Source: Thermofontimicrobium_A sp034505795 (GTDB taxonomy: Bacteria > Zhuqueibacterota > Zhuqueibacteria > Thermofontimicrobiales > Thermofontimicrobiaceae). From it: a stretch of 29,116 nt of DNA. Of this stretch, positions 1 to 7,224 are shown piece by piece (the first letter of the stretch is position 1; every line of letters begins with the position of its first letter). The DNA lies in NCBI GenBank assembly GCA_034505795.1, contig JAPDQM010000043.1, forward strand, positions 1 through 29,116. Reading direction: 5' to 3'. A model generated the notes under the pieces. That model worked only from the letters and a program-made list of their open reading frames with translations. It did not search any database and was not told where the DNA came from. Both the position numbers and the translations under genes were made by a program.

Positions 1-396
1 CGAATGATCAATGACCAGATCGACGGGAATTTGTGGATTGACTTTTTGCGGATCGGCTCCCAATCGAACAGCGGCCGATCGAAGTGCTGCCAGATCAACG
101 ACGGCAGGCACACCCGTGAAATCCTGCAACACCACCCGAGCAGGCATAAAAGGAATTTCGACTTTCTGGACATTTTTGGCTTTCCAACTGGCCAAATTGA
201 TGATATCGTTTTGGGTGACTTCCACCCCGTTCTCATGGCGGAGCAAGGATTCGAGCAGGATTTTGATGGAGAAGGGGAGGCGATGGATTCTTTCGTTTGA
301 TTGACTTTCTAATTGTTCTATGCTGTACAAAATAAAATTTGTTGCACCTATTTGAACCGCTTTTTGAACATGAAATGAAGTTGCCTTAAGTTTCAT
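1..396 (-). CDS. acnA: Aconitate hydratase (AcnA type), 5' part only
   Basis: N-terminal 132 codons of an aconitase, read on the minus strand and cut by the window edge. It converts citrate to isocitrate in the TCA cycle, in the cytoplasm. I translated it from the reverse strand: it starts MKLKATSFHVQKAVQIGATN and continues through the typical AcnA blocks 'LPFSIKILLESLLRHENG', 'MPARVVLQDFTGVPAVVDLA' and 'PVDLVIDHS', which are diagnostic for the iron-regulatory-protein/AcnA subfamily. The [4Fe-4S] cysteines would lie outside the window. The ATG at 396 is preceded by an AGGACCAGGA-like ribosome site. The frame is open across the whole visible part. An isocitrate dehydrogenase-family gene sits 5.6 kb away, so the two could act in sequence, but they are not in one operon. 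Confidence 0.93.
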   Translation of the reverse strand, partial: MKLKATSFHVQKAVQIGATNFILYSIEQLESQSNERIHRLPFSIKILLESLLRHENGVEVTQNDIINLASWKAKNVQKVEIPFMPARVVLQDFTGVPAVVDLAALRSAAVRLGADPQKVNPQIPVDLVIDHS

Positions 397-445
397 TCCT
401 GGTCCTCGATGATTGAGATTTGAAAATAAGGTTGATTCCTTTTTT

Positions 446-706
446 TCACTTGATTTTCAATTGCTGAGCAGAAAGTTCATCAATTTCTGTTGGTGGAACG
501 GCTGGAATTTCATTCAACGCATCAATAAAATCTTGCTCAGAGAAACCTCTGGCTTTTTCTTCAAAGAATCTCATGGTTTCATATCGAATGAGTTCATTGG
601 AAATTGAGCTCACTAAAAACTGATTGATTGATACGCTCTCCCGCAAAGCGATCTTTTTAATTTTCGAATGAATCGAATCTGGTAATCTAAGTTGCATTTT
701 AACCAT
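446..706 (-). CDS. RHH/HicB-like antitoxin, partner of the PIN toxin
   Basis: Small 86-residue protein. The N-terminus (MVKMQLRLPDSIHSKIKKIA...SINQFLVSSISNELIR) has the strand-helix-helix pattern of a ribbon-helix-helix DNA-binding domain. The C-terminal 40 residues are acidic and probably wrap the toxin. By family analogy it neutralises the neighbouring PIN RNase and represses the operon. Its start overlaps the end of the toxin gene by 8 bases, and a GGAG lies 10 bases upstream inside the toxin gene, so translation is probably coupled. It is the second gene of the pair, the reverse of the usual VapB-VapC order. An internal ATG three codons downstream is an alternative start. Confidence 0.75.
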   Translation of the reverse strand: MVKMQLRLPDSIHSKIKKIALRESVSINQFLVSSISNELIRYETMRFFEEKARGFSEQDFIDALNEIPAVPPTEIDELSAQQLKIK

Positions 707-1136
707 ATCTCATTATCTCCAAGAATTGTTGGGGTTTAATGATTTCAAAACGATATTTTCCTAACTCACTTGAAAAAAAATCCTTAACGTTATGGGTAAC
801 GAGATAATCAGCATCATAATTCGCTGCACATTCAAAGACCATATTGTCGTTCTCATCTTTTAAGTTCGGTCTTATTTTGTAATAGATCGGCACTTCATCC
901 CCATAAAACGCCAGTGCTTTTAATATTGAATTTTTTGCCTTTTCTGAAATTATTATTATTCTGCTGCTGAATAGATATTCAATTCGATATTCATACTCCA
1001 GAAACAGTGCTACTGAAATTCCAAATCTGAATTTATTGGTATTGATGTTGCTCAAAATTTGATAACTTGCACCCAATTGACTTCTAAGAGCAGATTCAAT
1101 AATACAAGCATCAATAACAGCTTTTAATAGTGCCAT
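699..1136 (-). CDS. PIN-domain toxin (COG1569-like)
   Basis: 145-residue protein with PIN RNase features: an N-terminal strand ending in acidic D9 (KAVIDACIIESALRS), the 'LGASYQIL' helix, an acidic 'FLEYEYR' segment, and a C-terminal 'DENDNMVFECA...ADYLVTHNVKDF' block, typical of the 'putative toxin-antitoxin system toxin component, PIN family'. By family it would be a metal-dependent ribonuclease that is toxic when free. Oddity: the usual D-T-N after the first strand is D-A-C here, so the second and third positions of that motif are replaced. The start codon lies only 7 bases from a near-consensus -10 box and has no Shine-Dalgarno, so the message may be leaderless. It overlaps the downstream antitoxin by 8 bases. 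Confidence 0.75.
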   Translation of the reverse strand: MALLKAVIDACIIESALRSQLGASYQILSNINTNKFRFGISVALFLEYEYRIEYLFSSRIIIISEKAKNSILKALAFYGDEVPIYYKIRPNLKDENDNMVFECAANYDADYLVTHNVKDFFSSELGKYRFEIIKPQQFLEIMRYG

Positions 1137-1143
1137 ATATACA

Positions 1144-1172
1144 ACTATAATAATTTTTTTTTAAAATATCAA
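1144..1172 (-). promoter_or_regulatory. Sigma-70-type promoter of the PIN toxin-antitoxin pair
   Basis: On the minus strand TTGATA (1172-1167) is followed by a 17-base spacer and TATAGT (1149-1144), each 5/6 to consensus. Only 7 bases separate the -10 box from the toxin ATG at 1136, which places the transcription start at or next to the start codon. Confidence 0.5.
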
Positions 1173-1282
1173 TGAAAATTTTATGGGTTTGATAATTATT
1201 TTTTTGGATATTGGCTATTGAAGCTAAAATATAGACAAGATGTTCTGGATATAAACTTTCGATCAAGACAGATTGACAGGAT

Positions 1283-1635
1283 TCAAGTTGCTTTCATACT
1301 ATTTATGACCCCACTAATCTTCTGCCTCACCTTTTTATAATCAACCCGCTTCCACGCCTCTAAAATCGGAATATATTTTTTATCTCCTTTGGCAGCAACC
1401 TTATCCAGCAAACTCAAAATCATCTCCCGATTGCGATCTTTCAAATAAGTCATATCAAATTCGGTCTTGCCGCTGGCGATCAGCTCATGAAATCCCTGCA
1501 ACAATTCATCAGAATAAGTATCCATTTCGATTTTCCAGCCTTTGCGGGTATAAACCAGCAGCGGCAGGCGATAGTCGTATTGAATCCCCAGGTATTCGTT
1601 CAGGATCAGCCAATCGATTTTATCGGTAGCTTTCT
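1283..1635 (-). pseudogene. Truncated second copy of the RQC-like winged-helix gene
   Basis: The minus-strand sequence is a diverged copy of the 3' part (about 115 codons) of the complete gene at 2326-2904. Shared protein blocks include IDWLIL, IQYDYRLPLLVYTRKGW, 'EMDTYSDELL' and 'ELIASGKTEFDMTYLKDRNR'. Similarity begins abruptly near 1635; just upstream the frame has a TAG. The beginning of the copy overlaps the last codons of the DUF5615 gene in another frame. An ATG at 1525 could still give an 80-residue C-terminal fragment, but the DNA-binding N-terminal part is gone. The differences from the full copy are mostly substitutions that keep the frame, so the fragment either decayed recently or is still translated. 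Confidence 0.75.
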
Positions 1636-1986
1636 AATCCGAAATTCAGTCTCATCAACCGAAACGATCACACCTTGTGCTAAATCTTCTTCAATTTGTG
1701 GCAAAATTACTAACAAAATATTAGCGATAGTCAACGGCTTAGCATTACCAACTCTCAATGATACAACACTTGGTCGATCGTATCCACTTTGTGCAATGAT
1801 AGCAGAAAAATCCAAATCTTGAGTAATGATAGCAGACTCATGACGTTTTGCAAATTCGATTATTTCGATATCCGAAGCTGTTGCCGAAAGCAACTCCGTG
1901 ACTCGGCTGATTTGATATCCAGCTTTTCTTAATTCAGCAACAGTGATTGGTGAGATATGAACATCAGCAATCATTTTGAGTTTCAT
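1606..1986 (-). CDS. DUF5615 PIN-like toxin
   Basis: 126-residue protein starting MKLKMIADVHISPITVAELR, with 'VTELLSATASDIEIIEFAK' and 'IITQDLDFSAII' motifs: the acidic D8, D39 and D57-D59 type positions of the DUF5615/Mut7-C PIN-like nuclease fold. By family it is the toxin partner of DUF433 antitoxins (VapBC45-like). It begins 5 bases after the DUF433 stop codon, so the two are co-translated. The last ten or so residues (KLPIKSIG) are encoded by sequence belonging to the truncated RQC-like copy, in a different frame. The native C-terminus was therefore probably replaced when the two sequences were joined. All core motifs lie upstream of this junction. Confidence 0.75.
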   Translation of the reverse strand: MKLKMIADVHISPITVAELRKAGYQISRVTELLSATASDIEIIEFAKRHESAIITQDLDFSAIIAQSGYDRPSVVSLRVGNAKPLTIANILLVILPQIEEDLAQGVIVSVDETEFRIRKLPIKSIG

Positions 1987-1991
1987 AGCAA

Positions 1992-2231
1992 TTATCCTGC
2001 TGCTACTTTTAAAGGATAGTGATATTCACTTGCCAACCACGCAGCGTATTCAATTGCCTGCTGAAGATCATCTTCCTCAAGCTCTGGATACGACTCTAGA
2101 ATTTGAGCATGAGTCATTCCCGATGCCATCAATTTCAGCACAAAAGCAACTGTAATCCGCATCCCCCGAATAGTCGGCTGTCCCATGCAGACATCAGGTT
2201 TCACGGTAATTCGATCTAATAACTTAGACAT
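1992..2231 (-). CDS. DUF433 antitoxin
   Basis: 79-residue protein with the DUF433 signature: LLDRITVKPDVCMGQPTIRG followed by 'MRITVAFVLKLMASGMTHAQILESYPELEEDDLQQAIEYA' elements, an HTH-like helical domain. The family is the antitoxin of the DUF433/DUF5615 toxin-antitoxin systems; it binds the promoter and the toxin. An AAAGGA lies 9 bases upstream of the ATG. It is the first gene of a two-gene operon with the DUF5615 toxin (5-base gap), in the usual antitoxin-first order, unlike the PIN pair nearby. Confidence 0.82.
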   Translation of the reverse strand: MSKLLDRITVKPDVCMGQPTIRGMRITVAFVLKLMASGMTHAQILESYPELEEDDLQQAIEYAAWLASEYHYPLKVAAG

Positions 2232-2325
2232 AGCAGAATTCCTTTATTTTATTTTGAAATATTCGGATTGAAGCTTGGTTCAGTTGCAAAAGAAATTTAT
2301 TAATCTAAACTTTTAATTTGAGAAT

Positions 2326-2904
2326 TTATTCCCTTTGCAATTTAGTTATGACCCAATTAATCCTCTGTCTCACCTTCTTATAATCAATTTCCTTCCACGC
2401 TTCCAGAATAGGAATATATTTCTTATCCTTTGTCGCTGCAATTTTTTCCAGCAGCATGAAAATCATCTCACGATTGCGATCTTTCAAATAGGTCATATCA
2501 AATTCAGTCTTGCCGCTGGCGATCAGCTCATCAAATCCCCGCAACAATTCATCAGAATAAGTATCCATTTCGATTTCCCAGCCCTTACGGGTGTAAACCA
2601 GCAGCGGCAGGCGATAATCATATTGAATCTCCAGGTAGTAACTCAGGATCAGCCAATCGATTTTGGTGGTAATTGCTTTGATGGACAGATCTTTAAAATA
2701 GCCATAAACAGGACAACGATCCAGGTTCAATTCCAGTACTTTCGACTCTCTTGATCCCTTTAAAATCTTAGCTAACAGCGTACGTCTGCCACTCATGATG
2801 ATGGGATCAGCGCCTCGCAAAATCACTTTAATCTCATCAAAAGGTACAGGTCTCAGATCATCAATGTTGAGATTGACAGGGACTCGTCTGACTCTTCGGC
2901 CCAT
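2326..2904 (-). CDS. RQC-minor-1-like winged-helix DNA-binding protein
   Basis: 192 residues starting MGRRVRRVPVNL. A central 'RRTLLAKILKGSRESKVLEL' block, 'YGYFKDLSIKAITTKIDWLI' and 'YDYRLPLLVYTRKGWEIE' recall the helix and wing of the RecQ C-terminal (RQC) winged helix. The C-terminal half ('MTYLKDRNREMIFMLLEK...KKYIPILEAWKEIDYKKVRQRI') is helical. I recall a family named 'RQC-minor-1 family DNA-binding protein' with this layout. Its biological role is not established; nucleic-acid binding is inferred. A truncated copy lies at 1283-1635, with the DUF433/DUF5615 module between the two. There is no clear Shine-Dalgarno before the ATG; a GGAATTCC palindrome sits there instead. Confidence 0.65.
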   Translation of the reverse strand: MGRRVRRVPVNLNIDDLRPVPFDEIKVILRGADPIIMSGRRTLLAKILKGSRESKVLELNLDRCPVYGYFKDLSIKAITTKIDWLILSYYLEIQYDYRLPLLVYTRKGWEIEMDTYSDELLRGFDELIASGKTEFDMTYLKDRNREMIFMLLEKIAATKDKKYIPILEAWKEIDYKKVRQRINWVITKLQRE

Positions 2905-3163
2905 TATGGAATTCCATTATTTTTATTAAATGGGGGATTCAAAAATAGCTGTTCAAAAAATTATTCTCCCGCATAATTGAATTCCCACTGAAATGTATTT
3001 ATTTTGTTGTTCAATTCTGTGGCATTACAATTCTGTGGGAGATAAGAAAAAAATTATTCGCCGATTGATTTCAATCCTAATATCCAAACCTTACTTCATC
3101 GGATAGAATTTTTTTCTCCAAAACAAATTCCCAATTATCTAATCCACCAATTACCTAATAAAA
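2905..3163. other. Intergenic stretch without a recognised gene
   Basis: About 260 AT-rich bases separate the RQC-like gene from the redox genes. I see only an 11-base direct repeat (CAATTCTGTGG, starting near 3015 and 3030), and no clear promoter or terminator. Confidence 0.4.
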
Positions 3164-3499
3164 TCAGAAATCCAAAATTTTCTCCACAGGCCTCCGCTCG
3201 GGCACCTGAACATGCGGTACCCTGCCCGCATTCCAGTCCTCGGACACATACAGCCAGCAGTAGCAGGCGCCAAATTCCGCAATATCGGGCTTGGCATAGA
3301 CGCAGGGGCAGACGATGTCCCGATCTTTCTCCAACACGCCCGCCGCTGGCCGACAGGGACAGGAACGATAGCCATAGCGCTCGCCATTTTTTAATAGCCC
3401 CTCCAACAATGGCCGAACGATCTCCCAATCGTTATTTAAAATCAACCCCTGCTTGGGGGCAAATTTTTTCAAGACCTCATGATATTGCTCCACGGTCAT
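3164..3499 (-). CDS. ftrB: Ferredoxin:thioredoxin reductase catalytic subunit
   Basis: 111-residue FTR beta-like protein. The three cysteine pairs CPC (47-49), CPC (64-66) and CYC (79-81) match the family arrangement. By homology C47, C64, C66 and C79 hold the [4Fe-4S] cluster and C49/C81 form the redox-active disulfide. The spacing (14 and 12 residues between pairs) differs from the plant/cyanobacterial 16 and 8 and is the shape I associate with bacterial and archaeal stand-alone forms. It would take electrons from ferredoxin and reduce a thioredoxin- or glutaredoxin-like partner in the cytoplasm. The ATG overlaps the stop of the glutaredoxin-like gene (ATGA), so the two are translationally coupled and the neighbour is a likely substrate. 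No variable (alpha) subunit gene is visible. Confidence 0.87.
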   Translation of the reverse strand: MTVEQYHEVLKKFAPKQGLILNNDWEIVRPLLEGLLKNGERYGYRSCPCRPAAGVLEKDRDIVCPCVYAKPDIAEFGACYCWLYVSEDWNAGRVPHVQVPERRPVEKILDF

Positions 3500-3765
3500 A
3501 AGCCGAGCACCTCCTTGGCGCCTTCATAATCTTCTCCGATCACTGCCAAATCTCCCACGATCAAGGTCGGGAATGACAGTCGAGGGTTAATCGGCTGGAG
3601 AAACCTCATATTGGCTTTTTTCTCTTCGATAGGCAATAAATCGATATCTACAATTTTCGCCTTGACACCATTCATTTCTAAAAATTTCTTCATCCGCTGA
3701 CATCGGGGACAGGTGCTGATTGCCATCAGTATCGGAACCTTGTTGCTAACTTCGTATTCGAACAT
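3496..3765 (-). CDS. Glutaredoxin-like thiol-redox protein (CPRC)
   Basis: 89-residue thioredoxin-fold protein beginning MFEYEVSNKVPILMAISTCP, with a CPRC active site (C19-C22) and a 'SFPTLIVGD' segment carrying the conserved cis-proline. I chose the ATG at 3765 over the upstream TTG at 3777 because GGAGAG lies 4 bases before the ATG, and the TTG would itself overlap that site. It is the first gene of a two-gene unit with ftrB (4-base overlap). The pairing suggests that ferredoxin-derived electrons pass from FtrB to this protein and then to target disulfides. That is inferred from context, not shown. CPRC differs from the CPYC of classical glutathione-dependent glutaredoxins. Confidence 0.82.
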   Translation of the reverse strand: MFEYEVSNKVPILMAISTCPRCQRMKKFLEMNGVKAKIVDIDLLPIEEKKANMRFLQPINPRLSFPTLIVGDLAVIGEDYEGAKEVLGL

Positions 3766-3784
3766 GTTTCTCTCCAAATTTTTT

Positions 3785-3790
3785 ATTATA
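3785..3790 (-). promoter_or_regulatory. Possible -10 box of the glutaredoxin-ftrB operon
   Basis: A perfect TATAAT on the minus strand lies 19 bases before the ATG at 3765. The -35 region is weaker: TTGATT at a 19-base spacing or TTGATA at 15. The leader would be just long enough to hold the GGAGAG site. Confidence 0.4.
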
Positions 3791-3952
3791 TTTTCTGTGT
3801 CTGCTTATCAATCAAGTGCAACTCCAAAATTCAAACCTAAAAAAACAAATAATTTTCAATAATCAAATCCAAAAACTCAAACAAAAAAATACCCGTTATG
3901 ATCCCCTGAGGTTTGGAATTTGGGCTTTGAATATTGGAAATTGCTTTCAAAA

Positions 3953-3983
3953 CATGACCGTCACCTGCGAGGTGACGGTCATG
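3953..3983 (-). terminator. Intrinsic terminator of bcp
   Basis: Perfect 14-bp inverted repeat (CATGACCGTCACCT and its complement) around a 3-base loop, 7 bases after the bcp stop codon. On the minus strand it is followed directly by TTTTGAAAG. It is a strong Rho-independent terminator shape and separates bcp from the glutaredoxin-ftrB unit. Confidence 0.85.
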
Positions 3984-3990
3984 TCATCGA

Positions 3991-4446
3991 TTAAAGAACC
4001 TGCAAAACCTCTTCAGCATGCCCTTCAGGCTTCACCTTTTCAAAGACATGCTTGATCCTACCATCTTTACCAATTACAAAAGTGGTGCGTAAAATGCCCA
4101 TGTATTTTTTGCCGTACATGCTCTTTTCGCCCCAGGCGCCATACGTTTCGGCGACTTTATTGTCAGGATCGCTGAGCAAGGTGAAATTCAAGTTCTGCTT
4201 TTTCACGAAGCTTTGATGCGATTTCACGCTATCAGGACTGATGCCTAGAACCACTGCATTTTTAGCCTGAATAGGTGCGATATTGTCTCGGAATGAGCAC
4301 GCCTCTTTGGTGCAGCCAGGGGTGTTATCTTTGGGATAGAAATACAAAACGACATCCGATTTTCCAAGAAAATCTTTCAACGAAACTTCCTTGTCTTGAT
4401 CTGATTTCAGGGTGAAATCAGGCGCTTTATCTCCGACTTTTAACAT
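3991..4446 (-). CDS. bcp: Thioredoxin-dependent peroxiredoxin, Bcp/PrxQ type
   Basis: 151 residues, normal length for Bcp. It opens MLKVGDKAPDFTLKSDQD and carries the peroxidatic motif PKDNTPGCTKEACSFRD: C45 is the peroxidatic cysteine and C50 the resolving cysteine of the atypical 2-Cys PrxQ class. It reduces hydrogen peroxide and organic hydroperoxides in the cytoplasm using a thioredoxin-like donor. GGAGG stands 6 bases before the ATG. It is a single-gene unit that ends in its own hairpin terminator. The redox genes just downstream are natural candidates for its electron supply (inference). Confidence 0.95.
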   Translation of the reverse strand: MLKVGDKAPDFTLKSDQDKEVSLKDFLGKSDVVLYFYPKDNTPGCTKEACSFRDNIAPIQAKNAVVLGISPDSVKSHQSFVKKQNLNFTLLSDPDNKVAETYGAWGEKSMYGKKYMGILRTTFVIGKDGRIKHVFEKVKPEGHAEEVLQVL

Positions 4447-4664
4447 GAGTAACCTCCAAATTGAATATTCAGAATTAGCGTTAAAAAATTGCCTGCAAAT
4501 ACGATTGGTAACTTATAAAGTTCCCAGCCTTATCACGGCAATAAGTCTCTTGATGTAAGGCGTTTTTGATAGGTGAAATATACCAATTCCGATGGGGAAA
4601 AGCAATAGAATTTTTCGGTAAAGGCTAATTCTAACAATCGACAAGATAACCATCAATTGACTTT

Positions 4665-5582
4665 TCACCAACTGAAGATGGCCTCACCGAGTATGAATTT
4701 GCCATGTACTTGCTTGAGCTGATCAATCATGACCAGGCGGACCACAAATGCGGAACTGCGGCGAAAATCAACTTTTGAGCGGATAATCCGGCGAGTGGAA
4801 TTGTAGCTAAGCTGGATAGTTCCGATAGACGAAAAGTAAAACGGCGTCCAGATTAAATTGCCATTTTCGCGTGATAAATCAAAACCTGCATGGCGTCGCG
4901 AATAGAAGATAAAGCCTTCACTTTTGTAATATGGAGTGAGATCGCGATAAAATTGGGTTCTTAATGCCGGCACATAAACACCAAGGCTTCTGGTTGTCAG
5001 GCCAGATTGAATATTGGTGTTGAAATAACGGGCATGCTTTCGCAAAATGATCCTCTCGACTTTCCATTCGACAAAGCTGACTTTTCGCTTGCGAAGATGC
5101 CTATTGGTCGCATCGGCAATGAAATTGACTGCTCCGCCAGTCAAAGCCATGCCGATCATGGCAGTCTGTTTGTGCAAGGGCAGTTGGCGCGCAAGCTGCA
5201 TGAGTTCGCTTACGGATTCATAACCGTGAATGGCACCATAGTCCACCATTTGCACCAAGCGCCGCATATCTTGCACCAGGCGATAGCCATCGCGAAAGTA
5301 ACTGGGGATCTGCCGGGAATAATCAACTCTGGGCGGTGAACGAAGGGCGGATTGCACTCGTGGCCTGGTCTCGGATAACTTGTCTGATAAAGCCATAGTA
5401 TCGGCAGCGGTCAAGAAGGGCAACTCCCTTTCATCCAGGCGCGAGAGTTGGGCTAATAATGATGTCGGAACCAAGAGGATGATGAACACAACGGCTAAAA
5501 AGGATAAAAATTTTGTCCGATTTTCAAGCAAGCTCAAAATAATTACATGCCATCCTCGATGTTTGATAGCTGCTTCTATCAT
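4665..5582 (-). CDS. Exported protein of unknown function
   Basis: I do not recognise this gene. The ATG at 5582 (305 residues) has a GGTGGGA just upstream; an in-frame ATG at 5654 would add 24 residues but has no ribosome site. A hydrophobic run 'FLSFLAVVFIILLVPTSLLA' followed by Q looks like a signal peptide with an unusually long N-terminal part, so the mature protein probably enters the periplasm or outer membrane. The mature part has an acidic/helical first half and a C-terminal half rich in aromatic and alternating residues ('SEGFIFYSRRHAGF', 'LIWTPFYFSSIGTIQLSYN'), which suggests beta structure. No neighbour suggests a role. A downstream start nearer the hydrophobic core is possible. 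Confidence 0.6.
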   Translation of the reverse strand: MIEAAIKHRGWHVIILSLLENRTKFLSFLAVVFIILLVPTSLLAQLSRLDERELPFLTAADTMALSDKLSETRPRVQSALRSPPRVDYSRQIPSYFRDGYRLVQDMRRLVQMVDYGAIHGYESVSELMQLARQLPLHKQTAMIGMALTGGAVNFIADATNRHLRKRKVSFVEWKVERIILRKHARYFNTNIQSGLTTRSLGVYVPALRTQFYRDLTPYYKSEGFIFYSRRHAGFDLSRENGNLIWTPFYFSSIGTIQLSYNSTRRIIRSKVDFRRSSAFVVRLVMIDQLKQVHGKFILGEAIFSW

Positions 5583-5731
5583 ATTTATGTCCCACCCGGC
5601 AACCTCATGTTCAATGACAAAACCGTGACTGCTACCATTCACTATTTGCTGCATTTACAATGCAGCCACTATTTTGTATGAATTGCTTGATCGACATGTT
5701 CCCATGATTGCAAAAATGCTTTAAAAATCAC

Positions 5732-5760
5732 TTGACAATGAACAGCAAAAACATTATATT
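5732..5760 (+). promoter_or_regulatory. Consensus sigma-70 promoter upstream of the dehydrogenase
   Basis: TTGACA (5732-5737), a 17-base spacer and TATATT (5755-5760). It lies about 240 bases upstream of the ATG at 6004, which would give a long untranslated leader. I see no riboswitch fold that I can name in that leader. Confidence 0.6.
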
Positions 5761-6003
5761 GACCGACTTAAAAATCAACAGGAAATCGCTGCTAAAAGAG
5801 ATCCGGCGAGCAGAAATAATAAAATCGGACTCAAATTTAGGGAGTAAAATAGCAATGATCGAAAGCTGTTGGAGATGTGATAGTGGGCAGCAGGTTGATG
5901 AAGTTGCGTAAGGATAGATAAAAGTAAAGCGAATAAAAAATATTTTAAAGATGCGGTCTCCATAAGCTGTAAACTTGATCAATAAGCGTGAGGGAGAGAA
6001 ATT

Positions 6004-7122
6004 ATGGCGCGGTATCGAATTGCCTGGTTGCCTGGCGATGGCATTGGCAAAGATGTGATGGATGTGGCAAAATTGGTGCTGGACGCGTTAAAATTTGATG
6101 CAGAATATATCCATGGTGATATCGGGTGGGAATTTTGGTGTCAGGAGGGAGACCCGCTGCCGAAGCGGACGATTGATATGCTAAAAACAACGCATTGTGC
6201 GTTGTTCGGTGCGATCACTTCAAAACCAAAAGAGGAAGCAGCTAAAGAACTGCGACCTGAACTGCAAGGAAAAGGCTACATCTACACCAGCCCCATTGTA
6301 CGCCTGCGTCAGGAATTCAACTTGCGAACCAACCTGCGTCCCTGCAAGGCTTACGCCGGAAATCCGCTCAACTATCGTGAAGGGATCGACATTGTCGTCT
6401 TTCGAGAAAATACCGAAGACCTGTATGCTGGGGTAGAATTTTATCCGGTGCCAAAACCAGTGATGGAGGCGCTGCAAGCCAATCACCCGAAAATGAAACG
6501 ATTTGCGCAACTGGCGCCGGAGGATGTGGCGATATCGCTTCGGATCATCACAGCCCCTGCCGCGAAGAATATCGTTCGCGATGCGTTCGAATATGCCCAA
6601 AAGCATGGTTATAAAAGCGTCACCATCGTTGAAAAGCCGAACGTTATCAGAGAAACAAGTGGCTTAATGATTCGCGCCGCGCGTGCCATAGCAAAAGATT
6701 ATCCAGGCATCGAACTATGGGAGACGAATATCGATGCGATGTGCATGTGGCTAATTAAAAATCCGCTGGATTATGGTGTGCTGGTTACCTCGAATATGTT
6801 CGGAGATATCATTTCCGATCTATGTGCGCAACTGGTCGGCGGGCTGGGATTTGCTTCCAGCGGCAATATCGGTGATGACTATGCGGTGTTTGAGCCAACT
6901 CACGGTTCCGCTCCAAAGTATGCTGGAAAATATAAGGTGAATCCGATTGCGATGCTATTGTCGGTGAAACTGATGTTCGATTGGCTGGGAGAGACTGCCA
7001 CCGCCAGGAGGTTGGAAAACGCCATCGCTAAAGTGATCGAGGAGGGCAAGGTGCGGACCTATGATATGGGTGGAACGGCTACCAGCCTCGAAGTGGGTGA
7101 GGAGGTTGCTCGTAAGCTATGA
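6004..7122 (+). CDS. Isocitrate/isopropylmalate dehydrogenase family (probably isocitrate dehydrogenase)
   Basis: 372-residue beta-decarboxylating dehydrogenase with the N-terminal 'WLPGDGIG', the substrate helix 'SPIVRLRQEF', 'VVFRENTEDLYAGVE' (E135-N136-T137), 'SNMFGDIISDLCAQLVGGLG' and the nucleotide loop 'HGSAPKYAGKYKVNP' (from H300). The ENTEDLYAG form favours isocitrate over isopropylmalate. The SPI-x-x-LR substrate helix also occurs in homoisocitrate enzymes, so the substrate is not certain. The K305-Y306...V312 residues match the NADP-binding set of E. coli Icd, whereas the C-terminal 'RTYDMGGTAT' resembles NAD enzymes; cofactor use is therefore open. GAGGGAGAG precedes the ATG. An aconitase gene in the same window supports a TCA-cycle role. 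Confidence 0.85.
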   Translation: MARYRIAWLPGDGIGKDVMDVAKLVLDALKFDAEYIHGDIGWEFWCQEGDPLPKRTIDMLKTTHCALFGAITSKPKEEAAKELRPELQGKGYIYTSPIVRLRQEFNLRTNLRPCKAYAGNPLNYREGIDIVVFRENTEDLYAGVEFYPVPKPVMEALQANHPKMKRFAQLAPEDVAISLRIITAPAAKNIVRDAFEYAQKHGYKSVTIVEKPNVIRETSGLMIRAARAIAKDYPGIELWETNIDAMCMWLIKNPLDYGVLVTSNMFGDIISDLCAQLVGGLGFASSGNIGDDYAVFEPTHGSAPKYAGKYKVNPIAMLLSVKLMFDWLGETATARRLENAIAKVIEEGKVRTYDMGGTATSLEVGEEVARKL

Positions 7123-7224
7123 TTATTCTTGCTGGCTATTCCCATACATTGCAATGGTCAGGGATGCAGCGAATAATTGAAGTCAATCGTTTAATTGTCA
7201 TGGGTGTTAATTTTAGGGATTAAT

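Noticed and set aside
1..300. Two overlapping plus-strand open frames at the left edge
   Set aside because: Both are antisense to the aconitase N-terminus, whose translation is unmistakable.
3135..3428. 97-codon minus-strand frame over the ftrB gene
   Set aside because: It is a shifted frame of ftrB; the ftrB frame has all six conserved cysteines.
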